43,889 nucleotides of DNA from positions 1-43,889 of the forward strand of contig LJUH01000003.1 in NCBI GenBank assembly GCA_001303765.1, read 5' to 3'. The DNA comes from Chlamydiae bacterium SM23_39 (GTDB lineage Bacteria > Chlamydiota > Chlamydiia > Chlamydiales > SM23-39). The notes under the pieces are model-generated. The model was not told where the DNA came from and did not search any database. It worked only from the letters and a program-made list of their open reading frames with translations. Position 1 is the first letter of the stretch; every line of letters begins with the position of its first letter. The translations under genes were made by a program, and so were the position numbers. Of the stretch, positions 25,069 to 34,970 are shown one piece after another.

Positions 25069-25539
25069 ATGTTGAAAACAAAAAAAAATGTTAAAATTTC
25101 TAGTTATTTAGATATTAACTTGGTTTCTTTTTTACAAGCTAATTCTAGAGATGAGGCTATTTTTCAAATTATCGATAATTTAGAAAAATTTGAAAAATTA
25201 CCAGATAGAAAATTATTTTATGATGCTATTATGAAAAGAGAAAATATTGTCTCTACAGGTATTGGAATGGGTGTAGCAATACCTCATGCAAAACTTAATC
25301 AGTTTGATGAATTTTTTATAGCTATAGGAATACAAAAAGGATTAAGTTTAGATTGGGATTCTTTAGATGGAACTTTTGTTAAATTGATCTTTATGATTGG
25401 AGGACCTGAAAATAGACAAAATGAATATTTGCAGATTTTATCTAGCCTTACTGTTATCATAAAAGATGAGAAATTGAGGAAACAGTTAATAAATGCTTTA
25501 ACTAAAGAAGAGGTTATTAAATTACTTGTTAATTATTAA
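25069..25539 (+). CDS. ptsN: PTS EIIA-Ntr domain protein PtsN
   Basis: 156 residues, a single EIIA domain of the fructose/nitrogen type. The phospho-acceptor His is in GIGMGVAIPHAKL. The Shine-Dalgarno AAGGA sits 7 nt upstream of ATG. In bacteria PtsN is phosphorylated through EI-Ntr and NPr and regulates other proteins rather than moving sugar. It lies 24 nt after accD and 17 nt before a second ptsN, the tandem order I remember from Chlamydia. Confidence 0.88.
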   Translation: MLKTKKNVKISSYLDINLVSFLQANSRDEAIFQIIDNLEKFEKLPDRKLFYDAIMKRENIVSTGIGMGVAIPHAKLNQFDEFFIAIGIQKGLSLDWDSLDGTFVKLIFMIGGPENRQNEYLQILSSLTVIIKDEKLRKQLINALTKEEVIKLLVNY

Positions 25540-25556
25540 AATAAGGAGAGTTATTT

Positions 25557-26240
25557 GTGGATTTAAAAGTTAATGATGTAGCTGAACTTTTAAATATTTC
25601 AGAAGATGCTATTTATGAACTTTTGTCGGAAGGAAAAATTCCTGCTTATAAAATAGGGGGGGAGTATAGATTCGATCCTTTAGACATAGAGAGTTGGATA
25701 AGTCAAAGGAAAGATCCTGTAACTTTGGAGAGAATTCGCGAAACTTTAGGAAAAAAGTTAGGTTCTTTAACTTTTAGTTTATTTAGAGCTATTTATAGAG
25801 GAAGCGTTTTTGAGGATATAAAAGGAAAAGATAAGAAAGAGATTATAAATGAAGCAGTGAGAAGATTTTCTAAAGATTTGGATATGGATGCAGATGTTTT
25901 AACAGTTTTATTAACAGATAGAGAACAGTTGATGTCAACAGCTATAGGAGAAGGTGTAGCTATTCCTCATACAAGAGATTTTTTGATAGATAAACCTTAT
26001 GATATGGTTTCTTTAGTTTATCCTCAAATTCCAATAGAATATGGAGCTTTAGATGGTAAAAAAGTTCATTCTCTCTTTTTTTTATTTGCAAGAGATAATA
26101 AAAACCATCTTCATCTTTTAGCGAAGATAGCACATTTTTGCAGAGCAAAGGAATCTATAGAATTTTTAATGCAAAAACCAAATAAAAAAGAACTTTTAAA
26201 TTTTGTCAAACAGTGGGAAACAAAAATAAATCTTTCTTAA
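25557..26240 (+). CDS. PtsN-like protein with N-terminal DNA-binding domain
   Basis: 227 residues from a GTG start, with AAGGAG 7 nt upstream. Residues about 1-52 form an excisionase/MerR-type helix-turn-helix (DVAELLNISEDAIYELLSEG, then AYKIGGEYRFDPLDIESWI). Residues about 80-225 form an EIIA-Ntr domain with its His in GEGVAIPHTRD. The fusion could link phosphotransfer to transcription. The gene ends 4 nt from the 3' end of clpC on the other strand, with no room for a terminator. Confidence 0.86.
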   Translation: MDLKVNDVAELLNISEDAIYELLSEGKIPAYKIGGEYRFDPLDIESWISQRKDPVTLERIRETLGKKLGSLTFSLFRAIYRGSVFEDIKGKDKKEIINEAVRRFSKDLDMDADVLTVLLTDREQLMSTAIGEGVAIPHTRDFLIDKPYDMVSLVYPQIPIEYGALDGKKVHSLFFLFARDNKNHLHLLAKIAHFCRAKESIEFLMQKPNKKELLNFVKQWETKINLS

Positions 26241-26244
26241 AAAA

Positions 26245-28689
26245 TTATTTTTCAACAAATTCTATTTGATCTTTTTTTATTGTTATTAAATAGGTTTTTT
26301 CTCCTTCAGGATTGAGTAATAGCTTTTCAGCAAGAGGATCTTCTATATATTGTATTATTGCTCTTTTAAGAGGCCTTGCACCCATCTCTGGTTGATATCC
26401 TTTTTCTACTAAAAAATTTTTTGATTTATCATCTAGAGATAGATGGATAGATTGCTTTTCTGCTCTTTGTTTAAGCTCATTAAATTCTATTTCTATAATT
26501 TTTTTAAGCTCATTTAATTCTAAAGGATGAAAAACAATCCATGAATCTAGTCTGTTTATAAATTCAGGTTTAAAATGTTTTTTTAAAGCATCCCCTATTT
26601 TATCTTTCATGGTGTTATAATCTAAAGCTCCCTCTTGAGTTCCAAATCCCATTTTTGATTTTCTAATAAGATCAGCTCCTAAATTTGAAGTCATTATTAT
26701 TATTGTATTTTTGAAATCTACTTTTCTTCCAAAAGCATCTGTTAAACTACCCTCTTCTAATATTTGAAGAAGTAGATTCATAACATCGGGATGAGCTTTT
26801 TCTACTTCATCAAATAAAATTACACAATAGGGTCTATGTCTTACTTTTTCAGTTAGCTGTCCGCCCTCTTCATATCCAACATATCCAGGAGGAGAACCAG
26901 TAAGTCTACTTATTGCAAATTTTTCCATATATTCTGACATATCTATTTGGATTAAAGCATCATCTCCTCCAAACATATGGTTAGCAAGTAGTTTTGCTAA
27001 AAGAGTTTTTCCTACTCCTGTTGGACCTAAAAATAAAAAAGATCCAATAGGCTTCTTGGGATCTTTTATATTAGCTCTACTTCGTTTAATAGCTCTACAG
27101 ACTGATGAAACAGCTTCTTCTTGACCTATTATACTTGTATTTAATGTCTTTTCTAAGGCGATCACCTTTTCTCTTTCTCCTTCAGTTAGTCTGGTTATTG
27201 GAATTAATGTTTGTTTTGCAACTATTTTAGCAATATCCTCCTTATCTACTTTGGCTTTACTAGATTTTTCCCATTTTTTTGTACTTTTTATTAAATTATC
27301 TTGAAGGTCTTTTTCTTTGTTGTGTAATTGAGCTGCTAATTCATATTTTTGCTCATCTATAGCTTTTTCTTTCTCTGATTTTAATTTTTTAATATCATTT
27401 TCTAATTTGATTATGTTTTCTGGCTTATGAAGCATATGTATTCTTGAGTTAGCTCCAGCTTCATCCATTAGATCTATAGCTTTGTCAGGTAGATATCTTC
27501 CAGATATGTATCTGTCAGATAGTTGGACTGAATTTTTAATAGCTTCATCAGTATATATGCATTTATGATGTTCTTCATACTTGGGTTTTAAACCTTGTAA
27601 TATAGCTTCACTCTCTTCGATAGAAGGTGGTAAAACATTTATTTTTTGAAAACGTCTTTCTAATGCAGCATCTTTTTCTATGTGTTTTCTATATTCATCT
27701 AATGTTGTTGCTCCTATACATTGAAGCTCTCCCCTAGATAATGCAGGTTTTAAAATATTTGAAGCATCTATTGCTCCTTCAGCTGCTCCTGCTCCTACTA
27801 TTGTATGAAGTTCATCGATAAAAAGTAGAACATTTCCACTTTTTTTAATCTCTTCCATAACAGCTTTTATTCTCTCTTCAAATTGACCTCTATATTTTGT
27901 CCCAGCAATCATAAGAGTTAAATCTAAAGAGATTAATTTTTTGTTTTTTAAATTTTCTGGAACATCGCCTTTTACTATTGCATGAGCTAACCCTTCAACG
28001 ATTGCAGTCTTACCTACTCCAGCTTCTCCAATAAGAACGGGATTATTTTTTCTTCTTCTGCATAGTATTAATATTAATCTCTCCACTTCATTTTTTCTTC
28101 CTATTACTGGATCCATTTTACCCTCTTTACACAGTTGGGTTAGATCATAACCATAAGCTTTTAAAGCGGGAGTCTTATCAAAAGCTTTATCCTGTGTTCT
28201 TCCAGCACCTGCATGAGCTTCTTCAGCAATAGGAGGTAATTGAAGGTTAAAAGTTTCTAGCTCTCTTAATATCTCCTTTCTTATCTCTTTTAGATCGATT
28301 CCAAACTTTTCCAATATCTCAGCTGCAATATTATCTTTTTCTCTTATAAGAGCTAATAGTAGATGCTCTGTCCCTACATAGTTATGATTTAAAATGGAAG
28401 CTTCTTCGTTAGCTGATTCAAAAACTTTTTTTGCTTTTTCAGATAATACAGGTTCGCCATAGGCTTGCATTTCTGGTCCAAAACCTACTTTTTTTTCTAT
28501 CTCTCCACGAGCATTTTCATATGTTACATCGAAATTTCTAAGGATATTAACAGCTATTCCTTGCCCTAATTTTAAAAGACCTAAAAGAATATGTTCACAG
28601 CCTAGATAATTATGATTCATTTTTTGAGCTTCTTTTTTTGCTAATTTAATGGCTTGCTTTGCTCTATTTGTAAATTTATCAAACATCAT
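26245..28689 (-). CDS. clpC: AAA+ unfoldase ClpC
   Basis: 814 residues. Two Clp-N repeats (about 1-150), AAA-1 with Walker [14 protein letters not shown] and Walker [15 protein letters not shown], a middle region with a UVR-like coiled coil (about 420-465, [17 protein letters not shown]), AAA-2 with [13 protein letters not shown], and a D2-small domain. With ClpP it degrades unfolded or tagged proteins. Two adjacent ATG codons (28689 and 28686) are possible; AAGGA lies about 7 nt upstream. It is transcribed towards the ptsN pair and divergently from lplA. Confidence 0.95.
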   Translation of the reverse strand: MMFDKFTNRAKQAIKLAKKEAQKMNHNYLGCEHILLGLLKLGQGIAVNILRNFDVTYENARGEIEKKVGFGPEMQAYGEPVLSEKAKKVFESANEEASILNHNYVGTEHLLLALIREKDNIAAEILEKFGIDLKEIRKEILRELETFNLQLPPIAEEAHAGAGRTQDKAFDKTPALKAYGYDLTQLCKEGKMDPVIGRKNEVERLILILCRRRKNNPVLIGEAGVGKTAIVEGLAHAIVKGDVPENLKNKKLISLDLTLMIAGTKYRGQFEERIKAVMEEIKKSGNVLLFIDELHTIVGAGAAEGAIDASNILKPALSRGELQCIGATTLDEYRKHIEKDAALERRFQKINVLPPSIEESEAILQGLKPKYEEHHKCIYTDEAIKNSVQLSDRYISGRYLPDKAIDLMDEAGANSRIHMLHKPENIIKLENDIKKLKSEKEKAIDEQKYELAAQLHNKEKDLQDNLIKSTKKWEKSSKAKVDKEDIAKIVAKQTLIPITRLTEGEREKVIALEKTLNTSIIGQEEAVSSVCRAIKRSRANIKDPKKPIGSFLFLGPTGVGKTLLAKLLANHMFGGDDALIQIDMSEYMEKFAISRLTGSPPGYVGYEEGGQLTEKVRHRPYCVILFDEVEKAHPDVMNLLLQILEEGSLTDAFGRKVDFKNTIIIMTSNLGADLIRKSKMGFGTQEGALDYNTMKDKIGDALKKHFKPEFINRLDSWIVFHPLELNELKKIIEIEFNELKQRAEKQSIHLSLDDKSKNFLVEKGYQPEMGARPLKRAIIQYIEDPLAEKLLLNPEGEKTYLITIKKDQIEFVEK

Positions 28690-28767
28690 TTTTAATTCCT
28701 TTTTTATTTTAATTGTAAATGGTATTTTCTTTTTTTGTAAAATGATGACTTTAAAGAAAGGATTATT

Positions 28768-29457
28768 ATGAAAGTTATTTATGGTAAAAGAGAAGCAAAA
28801 AAAAATATGGATTTTGATAAAAAATTATTTAAGTCTTTAAAATTCAATACTTTTTGCATCCTCCATTTTTATGAATGGGAAAATCCCTCTATAACCTATG
28901 GAATTTTTGAAAAGCCTGAAAATTTTTTTTGTTTAGAAAAGATAAAGCAGATGAAAATAGATTTAACGAAGAGACCGACAGGAGGAGGGATAGTGTTTCA
29001 TATGTGGGATATGGCATTTTCTTTTTTAATGCCAAGTAATCATAAATATTTTTTTTTAAATCCATTAAAAAATTATCATTTTGTTAATGGAATAGTTTTA
29101 AAAGCTGTTAAAGAATATTTTAATTTAAAAAATTTAAGATTAAAAAATTTTTTTTCTTTGAATAGATATAAAAGTTTTTGTATGGCTAATACTACAAAAT
29201 ATGATCTTGTTTATAAGGGTAGAAAGATTGCGGGGGCAGCTCAAAGAAAGGGGAAGGATGGGTATCTGCATCAAGGAAGTATCTCTTTAGCTTTTCCAGA
29301 TAAAAAATATTTAGATAGTTTTTTTATAAAAAAAGATATTTTGAATGCTATTTTAGAAAATAGCTATCCTTTAATCTTAAAGGGAGAAGACTTAGATTTA
29401 ACAAAAAAAATGCTGAAAGAGCTTTTAATAAAGTACTTTAAAAAAACTCTTTGTTGA
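28768..29457 (+). CDS. lplA: lipoate-protein ligase
   Basis: 229 residues of the biotin/lipoyl protein ligase fold. Key features: [19 protein letters not shown] (the RRxxGGGxVxHD-like lipoate site) and [20 protein letters not shown] with the catalytic Lys. It attaches lipoate to 2-oxoacid dehydrogenase E2 and GcvH proteins. The chain is shorter than E. coli LplA (no C-terminal accessory domain), as in chlamydial homologues. AAAGGA precedes the ATG. It lies upstream of proS with a 30-nt gap. Confidence 0.85.
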   Translation: MKVIYGKREAKKNMDFDKKLFKSLKFNTFCILHFYEWENPSITYGIFEKPENFFCLEKIKQMKIDLTKRPTGGGIVFHMWDMAFSFLMPSNHKYFFLNPLKNYHFVNGIVLKAVKEYFNLKNLRLKNFFSLNRYKSFCMANTTKYDLVYKGRKIAGAAQRKGKDGYLHQGSISLAFPDKKYLDSFFIKKDILNAILENSYPLILKGEDLDLTKKMLKELLIKYFKKTLC

Positions 29458-29487
29458 AGCCATAATATAAAAAAGGAAAAAAAATTT

Positions 29488-30960
29488 ATGAAAAAAAATG
29501 CTATTTCTCCTACTAGACAGGAGAATTATTCTGAATGGTATCTTTCAATTATTAAAAATGCAGATCTTGCAGAACACTCTCCAACACGTGGATGTATGAT
29601 AATAAAACCATGGGGATATAGTATTTGGGAAAATATAAGAGATGTTTTAGATAGAATGATAAAAGATAGTGGACATCAAAATGTGTATTTTCCTCTTTTA
29701 ATACCTATTAGTTTTTTTGAAAAAGAAGCAGAGCATGTTGAAGGTTTTGCAAAGGAATGTGCTGTTGTTACACATTGTAAGTTAGAGAAAAAAAAAGGAA
29801 AATTAATTCCTATTTCTCCTTTAGAAGAGCCATATATTATAAGGCCTACTTCTGAGATGATAATAGGAGAAGCTTTTTCTAGATGGGTTCAATCATATAG
29901 AGATCTTCCAATTTTAATAAACCAATGGGCAAATATTTTAAGATGGGAGATGAGGCCTAGAATGTTTTTGAGGACAACAGAGTTTTTATGGCAGGAGGGA
30001 CATACGGTTCATCAATTTGAAGAGGAGGCTAGAGAAGAGGTAAAAAGGATGTTGGATATATATTCAAATATCTATCATCAATATTTAGCGATCCCTGTTA
30101 TTAAAGGAGAGAAAACTGAAACAGAGAGATTTCCTGGAGCTGTCAACACCTATTGTATAGAAGCTATGATGCAGGATAAAAAAGCCTTACAAGCTGGAAC
30201 TTCACATTTTTTAGGACAAAATTTTTCAAAAGCTTCTAATATCAGATATAATGATGAAAAGGGAGAGATTAGATATCCCTATTCTACCTCATGGGGTGTA
30301 ACTACAAGACTTATTGGAGGAGTTGTTATGGTTCATAGCGATGATGATGGATTAGTTCTTCCTCCTAGAATAACTCCTTATCATGTGGTTATTCAACCTA
30401 TTTTTATAAGAGAAAAGATAATGGCTTTTTGTAGAAAGTTAAAAGATATGCTAGAAACTATTAGATATAATGGTAATTTTTTAAAAGTAAAAATAGATGA
30501 AAGAGATATAAGAGGAGGAGAAAAGAAATGGGAGTGGGTAAAAAAAGGAGTTCCTATAAGGATTGAGGTGGGAGAAAGAGAGGTTGAAGAGAGAGTAGTT
30601 ACCTTTTTTAGAAGAGATAACCACTATCAAAAGATTGTGGAGAAAGAAAAAAGTTTTATAGAAAACTTAGCTAAAATATTGGAAGATATACAAAATGATC
30701 TTTTGAAAAAAGCAGATAAGTTTTTAAATGAAAATATTAAAAGAATATCTTCTGAAAAAGAGTTTTATGAATTTTTTAAATCTGAAGGAGGATTTGCTCT
30801 TTGTCAATTTTCTTTAACAAAAGAGATAGAGGAGAAGATAAAAAAAGAGTTAAATGTTACTGTAAGATGTATTCCATTAGAAATACCTAAAGAAGAGGAA
30901 GAATGTATATTTAGTGGAAAAAGATGTTTTGATAAGGTTATTTTTGCAAGAGCATATTAA
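29488..30960 (+). CDS. proS: prolyl-tRNA synthetase, archaeal/eukaryotic type (ProS type 3)
   Basis: 490 residues. Class II motifs: RGCMIIKPWGYSIWENI, then RPTSEMIIGEAFSRWVQSY, LRWEMRPRMFLRTTEFLWQE and GHTVH. There is no bacterial editing insertion between motifs 2 and 3, and the C-terminal zinc-like domain ends CIFSGKRCFDKVIFARAY with a terminal Tyr. This is the eukaryote/archaea-like ProRS. From memory the Chlamydia trachomatis enzyme (CT393) is about 580 residues and of bacterial type. AAGGA precedes the ATG, and the next gene begins 6 nt after the stop. Confidence 0.93.
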   Translation: MKKNAISPTRQENYSEWYLSIIKNADLAEHSPTRGCMIIKPWGYSIWENIRDVLDRMIKDSGHQNVYFPLLIPISFFEKEAEHVEGFAKECAVVTHCKLEKKKGKLIPISPLEEPYIIRPTSEMIIGEAFSRWVQSYRDLPILINQWANILRWEMRPRMFLRTTEFLWQEGHTVHQFEEEAREEVKRMLDIYSNIYHQYLAIPVIKGEKTETERFPGAVNTYCIEAMMQDKKALQAGTSHFLGQNFSKASNIRYNDEKGEIRYPYSTSWGVTTRLIGGVVMVHSDDDGLVLPPRITPYHVVIQPIFIREKIMAFCRKLKDMLETIRYNGNFLKVKIDERDIRGGEKKWEWVKKGVPIRIEVGEREVEERVVTFFRRDNHYQKIVEKEKSFIENLAKILEDIQNDLLKKADKFLNENIKRISSEKEFYEFFKSEGGFALCQFSLTKEIEEKIKKELNVTVRCIPLEIPKEEEECIFSGKRCFDKVIFARAY

Positions 30961-30966
30961 AAAGTT

Positions 30967-33162
30967 ATGTTTAAGTTTTTAAGAAAGAATAGAAAGATCA
31001 TATTAATAATAACATCTGCTGTTATTATATTATCCTTTTCCTTTTTTGGAACATATAATGCTATTTTAGATTCAAGAGAGAAAGTGAAAGATGAAAAAGT
31101 TTTTGAAATTAAAAATAAAAAGATATTTAGATCTGATTTAAATATCTTATCTTTTTTATTAGATAGAGAAAATAAGATTTTAAGAGAGAATAGCACCATA
31201 TCTAAAGAGTTTTTTCAAACAAGAATTGTAGAATTACTTTTTGAAAAAAATATTGATAAACTATCTTTGGATTTTAAAAAAAGATTGGATAGAATAAAAA
31301 ATTTTGATTTATATGTATATCCCTATAATCCTAATATATCTCTTGAAAATATTTTAAAAAATAAAAATCCGAAAATTTTAAGATTATTAAATGAGATTAA
31401 AAAAATAGAAAAAATTGATTTAAATACATTTAAAAAATTTTCTGAGTTATATATTGAGATAGATAAAGTATCTAAGATAGATATTCAAAACAAGTTGTTG
31501 TTACAACAAAAAAATTCTCCTTATCTTCCTTTAGATCGTAGTTTGTTTGATGTTAATTTTAATATTTTTCCTTTTTCTAATATATCCGAATGGTTAGGAG
31601 AAAGTTTTTTAGATATTATTTTTAAATTTATATTTGAGGTAGCGGATTTTTTTGAAGATGGGAAAAAAGAGATAAAAAAAAAAGAGGTGGAGGTAGAACT
31701 TTTAAAATTTTATCCTGAAAGTAATAGGAGATTGGTAAATATATGGAAAAAAGTTTTGCTTTTTAAAAAATATATGCAACAAGAGGAAAAAAATCTTTTT
31801 TTAGATAATCTTTGTTTAAAAAAAATCTCTTCCTATGCAGATAAGAAAGCTAAATTAAAAATTTTTAAGCTTCCAAAATATTTAATATTTAAAGAGTTTA
31901 AAGATTTTTTAAAACTGCTTTTATATTTAGAGATAACATCAGATGAAGAAAAAAGCTCTTTTTCTACAAAATATAAAAGGGTGGAAGAGATAGAAAAAAA
32001 ATATCCTTCTCTTATAGAAAACCATTTTATTGTTGAAATAAAAAAAACAGATATGGATGAAGCAGGGACAAAGATATCTGAAAAAAAACTTTGGCAATGG
32101 CAGGTTGATGAAAAAAATTATAAAAAATTAAAGGATAGATTTTATATTTTAAATTCTTTTGAAGATGATACGGAGGATAAAAGATTTAATGCTTTTGAGA
32201 ATATCTCAGCTAATAGAAGGAAGGAGATCGATGAATATTCTAGAAAAGAGATGGTAAAAGAAAATAAAGATATTATAAAAAATATCTTATCAGAGAAAGA
32301 AAAAGAAAAAAAAGATTTATATATTCGTGGGGTAGATAGCTTTCCTGTTTTAGAGGGGGTTAGTAATAAAAATCTTATTAAGCTTTTAGAAAAAAAATCT
32401 AAAAATTTATTTTTTTGTTCAGATAATGAAGAGCTGTATTATCAGATAAATTGCTTATCAAAAAAGGAAAAATCTATAATATCTTTTAAAAAAGGGATGG
32501 AAGATAAGACATTGGAAAATATTTTAAATAATATTTTATATTCATTTTATAAAGATTTAAAAAAAGATAATTTTGATATTACAAAATTATCTTTGAAAAA
32601 ATCTTTTAATGAGATAATCAGTTTTCTTAAATATGATAGTGAAAAATTTGAAGAGGTAGAAGATAAGGTAGGGATAATTTATTTTTCAGATGTTTTAGGA
32701 AGAATTGATGAAAGAATGCCAGACTTTTTTAAAAAAAATGATCTAAATAAAAAAGAAAAATATTTTATTTTTTCTTTTTTATATCTTTACATGGATAAGA
32801 TAAAGAATGGTTTAATTAATAAAATCATAGAAGAAAAAGAGTTAATGGATGATAAAAATCAATGGAAGTTAGAGATATTTGATAAAGAGATTAGTAGAGT
32901 TTCTAAGAGTAAAGATACTTTTGAAAGTTATATATATAGAGCTTTTAATGATTTGATATTTGAAAAAAAGTTAAAAGAAGATAGTTATTCAATGGTTAAC
33001 TTGGAAAAAGATCTATTTGCTGATGAAGTATTCTTTTTTAAGTTTTTAAAAAGGAAAAAACCTGGAAAAATACCTTTTGAGAGGTTTAATGAGATAAAAG
33101 AGGTTATTCTTAATGAAGCTAAATATAAGCTAGCAGAAGAGATATTAAAAAAAAATCTTTAA
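30967..33162 (+). CDS. membrane-anchored PpiD/SurA-like periplasmic protein
   Basis: 731 residues, Lys/Glu-rich. One N-terminal membrane anchor (about 10-29, IILIITSAVIILSFSFFGTY) is followed by a SurA-N-like region (FEIKNKKIFRSDLNILSFLL). The long remainder is helical and ends in a helix resembling the C-terminal chaperone helix (FERFNEIKEVILNEAKYKLAE). I see no parvulin PPIase domain. By analogy with PpiD it would face the periplasm and help outer-membrane proteins fold. It starts 6 nt after proS. No Shine-Dalgarno is obvious, which fits translational coupling. Confidence 0.6.
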   Translation: MFKFLRKNRKIILIITSAVIILSFSFFGTYNAILDSREKVKDEKVFEIKNKKIFRSDLNILSFLLDRENKILRENSTISKEFFQTRIVELLFEKNIDKLSLDFKKRLDRIKNFDLYVYPYNPNISLENILKNKNPKILRLLNEIKKIEKIDLNTFKKFSELYIEIDKVSKIDIQNKLLLQQKNSPYLPLDRSLFDVNFNIFPFSNISEWLGESFLDIIFKFIFEVADFFEDGKKEIKKKEVEVELLKFYPESNRRLVNIWKKVLLFKKYMQQEEKNLFLDNLCLKKISSYADKKAKLKIFKLPKYLIFKEFKDFLKLLLYLEITSDEEKSSFSTKYKRVEEIEKKYPSLIENHFIVEIKKTDMDEAGTKISEKKLWQWQVDEKNYKKLKDRFYILNSFEDDTEDKRFNAFENISANRRKEIDEYSRKEMVKENKDIIKNILSEKEKEKKDLYIRGVDSFPVLEGVSNKNLIKLLEKKSKNLFFCSDNEELYYQINCLSKKEKSIISFKKGMEDKTLENILNNILYSFYKDLKKDNFDITKLSLKKSFNEIISFLKYDSEKFEEVEDKVGIIYFSDVLGRIDERMPDFFKKNDLNKKEKYFIFSFLYLYMDKIKNGLINKIIEEKELMDDKNQWKLEIFDKEISRVSKSKDTFESYIYRAFNDLIFEKKLKEDSYSMVNLEKDLFADEVFFFKFLKRKKPGKIPFERFNEIKEVILNEAKYKLAEEILKKNL

Positions 33163-33243
33163 GAGAGCTTTTGGATAAGGTTAAGGAGATTTTTTATAAT
33201 AAATTTTCTTTGCAGCTTAAAATAATTTTTTAACATTAAAAAG

Positions 33244-33273
33244 TTGTATTTTTATTAAATATTTCAGTATAAT
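33244..33273 (+). promoter_or_regulatory. promoter with leaderless geometry for the Inc candidate
   Basis: TTGTAT (33244-33249), an 18-nt spacer, TATAAT (33268-33273), then exactly 6 nt to the ATG at 33280. There is no ribosome binding site between box and ATG. Confidence 0.6.
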
Positions 33274-33279
33274 ATATGC

Positions 33280-34158
33280 ATGAGTATTTCACCTAATTTT
33301 AACAAAATAATTGCTCCTGACAAAGTTCAAAGTCAAAAATATAAGCAACAATGTTTAAAGAAATCTATAGGGTTTGTTATTACAACTGTTGCTTCAGTAG
33401 CTTTAGGATTAAGTGCTTATGCGTTATTATATTTTATTCCAATGCAAAGAATAATAAAATCAATAGGATTTAAGATTTCTTCTAGATCATATAAAATTAT
33501 TCAAGTTGCTTTACCTGTTATTATTGGATCTAGTCCTTTTGTTGTTGGAAGTCTTTTTTTAGGTGGTAAAAGTGTTTTTGAAAGATTTAAAAATAAAGAG
33601 GATCTAAAAAATAAAGAGGATCCAAAAATAATAGACATAAAAAAGTTATTGAAAGAATTAGACTCAATGGATCTAAATAATGAAAATATTAATGAGTTTG
33701 TAAAAAAGATTAAAGAATGTTTTGAAGAAAAAGAAGTAGAACAAATGTTAGAAATGCTTAAAAATAATGGATATATTAAGAGGAGCACTTATTATTATTG
33801 GGAGAATGTACAAAAGATTGAAATTAATGAAAAACATAAAGATAAAGTAAAAGAATCAATAAAACAATTTTTAGAATATGTTTTGGAAAAAAATAATTTA
33901 TTAAAAGAATTAGATTTAGTGGATTTAACAAAGTATACTGATTTTATTAGTTTTTTTGAAAAAATTAAAAAATTTGATGCAGAATATTCAAAAAATATGA
34001 TAAATTACATTAATGAATTAGAAAAAAAATTGGAAGATTCCTATTTTGTAAATAGCAATAATAATGAGCAGATAAAAAAAATGATATGGTATCCAGACAA
34101 CTCTTTTAGTTTAGAAACATTAAAAAACATGTTAAAAGAATTTTTAAAACTTTTCTAA
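33280..34158 (+). CDS. candidate inclusion membrane (Inc) protein
   Basis: 292 residues. A polar N-terminus of about 28 residues without signal peptide precedes two close hydrophobic helices (about 30-53, GFVITTVASVALGLSAYALL, and 73-96, IIQVALPVIIGSSPFVVGSL). A long acidic/basic helical tail of about 190 residues follows, with local repeats (KNKEDLKNKEDPK at about 104-116). This bilobed hydrophobic domain plus cytosolic coiled-coil tail is the hallmark of Inc proteins, which chlamydiae place in the inclusion membrane by type III secretion. An ATG at 33276 leads quickly to a stop, so 33280 is the start. No homologue is recognised outside the window's own Inc-like proteins. Confidence 0.65.
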   Translation: MSISPNFNKIIAPDKVQSQKYKQQCLKKSIGFVITTVASVALGLSAYALLYFIPMQRIIKSIGFKISSRSYKIIQVALPVIIGSSPFVVGSLFLGGKSVFERFKNKEDLKNKEDPKIIDIKKLLKELDSMDLNNENINEFVKKIKECFEEKEVEQMLEMLKNNGYIKRSTYYYWENVQKIEINEKHKDKVKESIKQFLEYVLEKNNLLKELDLVDLTKYTDFISFFEKIKKFDAEYSKNMINYINELEKKLEDSYFVNSNNNEQIKKMIWYPDNSFSLETLKNMLKEFLKLF

Positions 34159-34346
34159 TAAAAATGAATTAAAAATAAAAAAAATCGTTAAGATTTGAGA
34201 TAAAATTTTATTAAAAAAACAAAATTTTTTAAAATAATTTTCCTAAAAAATAATTTTTCTTTTCTTAAAAATATCTAAAAAAGATAGTTTTGTTTCCTTT
34301 TTAAAATTATTTATTTTAAATTGATCTTAAAAAGAGAGGCTTTTAT

Positions 34347-34970
34347 ATGGTTGACATAAAAAAATTTAAAGATGAGAAATATAACCTATCCATAACTTCT
34401 AAGAATGTTGCAATTACTAGTGCTATAGAAAAATATATTTTAGAAAAGGTAACTAAACTAGATAGATTTTCTGAACATATAGTAGATATTGTTGTTACCT
34501 TAGATCTATTAAAAGTTGCTAATATTGTGACGATAAACATGAAAATTTTTCGGTTTATGTTAAGAGTACAAGCTAGAACAGAAAATTTATATTCAGCTAT
34601 CGATAAAGCTTTTGAAAGGCTTATTAAACTTATGAAAAAATATAAAGATAAAATGCAACATTATCGATTTAAAGAACCTCAAGGAGTAGAAATTGCAGTA
34701 AGAGTTTTAAAACCGGTATCTTATGTTGAAGAGATAAATGAACAGATAGAAGATGAAAATTTAAAGGAAGAGGAAGAGTTATATAAAATACATGAAGTTG
34801 TTTCTCAAGAAACTATGCCAATTGTTGTGTTAACACAGGATGAGGCTGTCTTGAAATTAGAATTTTCAAAAGATCATTTTTTAGTATATAAATCTGAAGA
34901 AGATAAAAAATTAAAGATTATGTATAAAAGGGAGGATGATAAAATAGGATTAATATCTGTAGAAAAATAA
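34347..34970 (+). CDS. hpf: ribosome hibernation promoting factor, long form
   Basis: 207 residues. The N-terminal HPF/YfiA domain (about 10-110) has SITSKNVAITSAIEKYILEK and the basic helix AIDKAFERLIKLMKKYKDKM. The C-terminal dimerisation domain (about 150-205) has MPIVVLTQDEAVLKLEFSKD and ends DDKIGLISVEK. Long HPF dimerises 70S ribosomes into inactive 100S particles. AGAGG lies upstream of the ATG. The gene opens a five-gene overlapping operon, and the stop TAA shares its last A with the next ATG. Confidence 0.92.
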   Translation: MVDIKKFKDEKYNLSITSKNVAITSAIEKYILEKVTKLDRFSEHIVDIVVTLDLLKVANIVTINMKIFRFMLRVQARTENLYSAIDKAFERLIKLMKKYKDKMQHYRFKEPQGVEIAVRVLKPVSYVEEINEQIEDENLKEEEELYKIHEVVSQETMPIVVLTQDEAVLKLEFSKDHFLVYKSEEDKKLKIMYKREDDKIGLISVEK

